NCBI GenBank assembly: GCA_029262995.1
Contig: JAJCYH010000006.1
Span: 49,069-113,068 of the forward strand
Direction of reading: 5' to 3'
Source of the DNA: Saprospiraceae bacterium
Lineage (GTDB): Bacteria; Bacteroidota; Bacteroidia; Chitinophagales; Saprospiraceae
Length of the DNA stretch: 64,000 nucleotides
Both the position numbers and the translations under genes were made by a program. Under the pieces are notes generated by a model. That model worked only from the letters and a program-made list of their open reading frames with translations, was not told where the DNA came from and ran no database searches. This document shows positions 63,954 to 64,000 of the stretch, in pieces; within the stretch, counting starts at the first letter, position 1, and the number at the start of each line of letters is the position of its first letter.

Positions 63954-64000
63954 GGCCCCATAGTTTCCTGCTGAATTCTGGCGAATTAGCAGGACAGGCG
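63954..64000. repeat. palindromic direct repeat, unit 2 (reaches window end)
   Basis: Starts GGCCCCATAG and matches unit 1 up to the last base of the window, so its full length is unknown. Confidence 0.8.

Noticed and set aside
63862..64000. CRISPR array
   Set aside because: Only two units, strong internal palindrome, spacer of 45 bases and no cas genes in the window; kept as a repeat only.

Overview
This 64 kb window is AT-rich bacterial DNA from the phylum Bacteroidota. The evidence is a type IX secretion sorting domain (22.4 kb), many lipoproteins with N-terminal lipoboxes, a pappalysin-type M43 protease with FN3 and GEVED domains, and repeated TAnnTTTG -7 promoter boxes. A Saprospira- or Cytophaga-like lineage is plausible, but the sequence alone does not settle it. 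I see no rRNA or tRNA genes, and no origin.

Layout. 0-2.3 kb: a tight three-gene operon (sce7726-like nuclease-fold protein, sce7725-like protein, RES-type protein cut by the window edge). 2.3-5.4 kb: a MacB-type ABC efflux operon. 5.6-12.1 kb: dienelactone hydrolase, ene-reductase, small secreted proteins, and three disrupted genes (HigA-like relic, a membrane protein with a homopolymer frameshift, a DUF3307 gene with an internal stop). The DUF3307 gene lies behind a SatD gene that carries a 28-bp-periodic operator array. 12.3-26.1 kb: housekeeping and metabolic genes (SulP transporter, RimK with its RimB-like partner, methyltransferase, AAT-type acyltransferase, YbaK-type deacylase, T9SS cargo, lactonase) and a small regulon in which a winged-helix repressor and two membrane proteins share a TACTTTGT palindrome. 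26.1-26.5 kb: a 60-unit heptanucleotide tandem repeat. 26.6-35.5 kb: a diheme cytochrome c, a complete RND efflux operon and the M43 protease.

35.5-61 kb is an accessory region. It has decayed gene fragments and a porin-Rieske-diheme oxidoreductase operon divergent from a DtxR/MntR-type regulator. It also has an IS1182-type transposase and two families of near-identical 120-133 bp direct repeats. Many short, mostly minus-strand orphan genes are separated by attC-like hairpins and interspersed repeats. Two toxin-antitoxin modules (HigBA, HipBA), an apparently intact group II intron abutting an ORF-less one, and at least two further intron tails complete it. This layout resembles a sedentary integron-like cassette array without an integrase in view; that reading is an inference. 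59.5-61.8 kb holds an unrecognised three-gene operon (57-aa protein, 286-aa protein, SGNH hydrolase).

61.8-64 kb: a non-coding element bounded by inverted repeats, an NHL-type beta-propeller protein, and the first two units of a palindromic direct repeat that runs off the window. At least five genes carry single-lesion disruptions, which suggests ongoing gene decay or sequencing errors.
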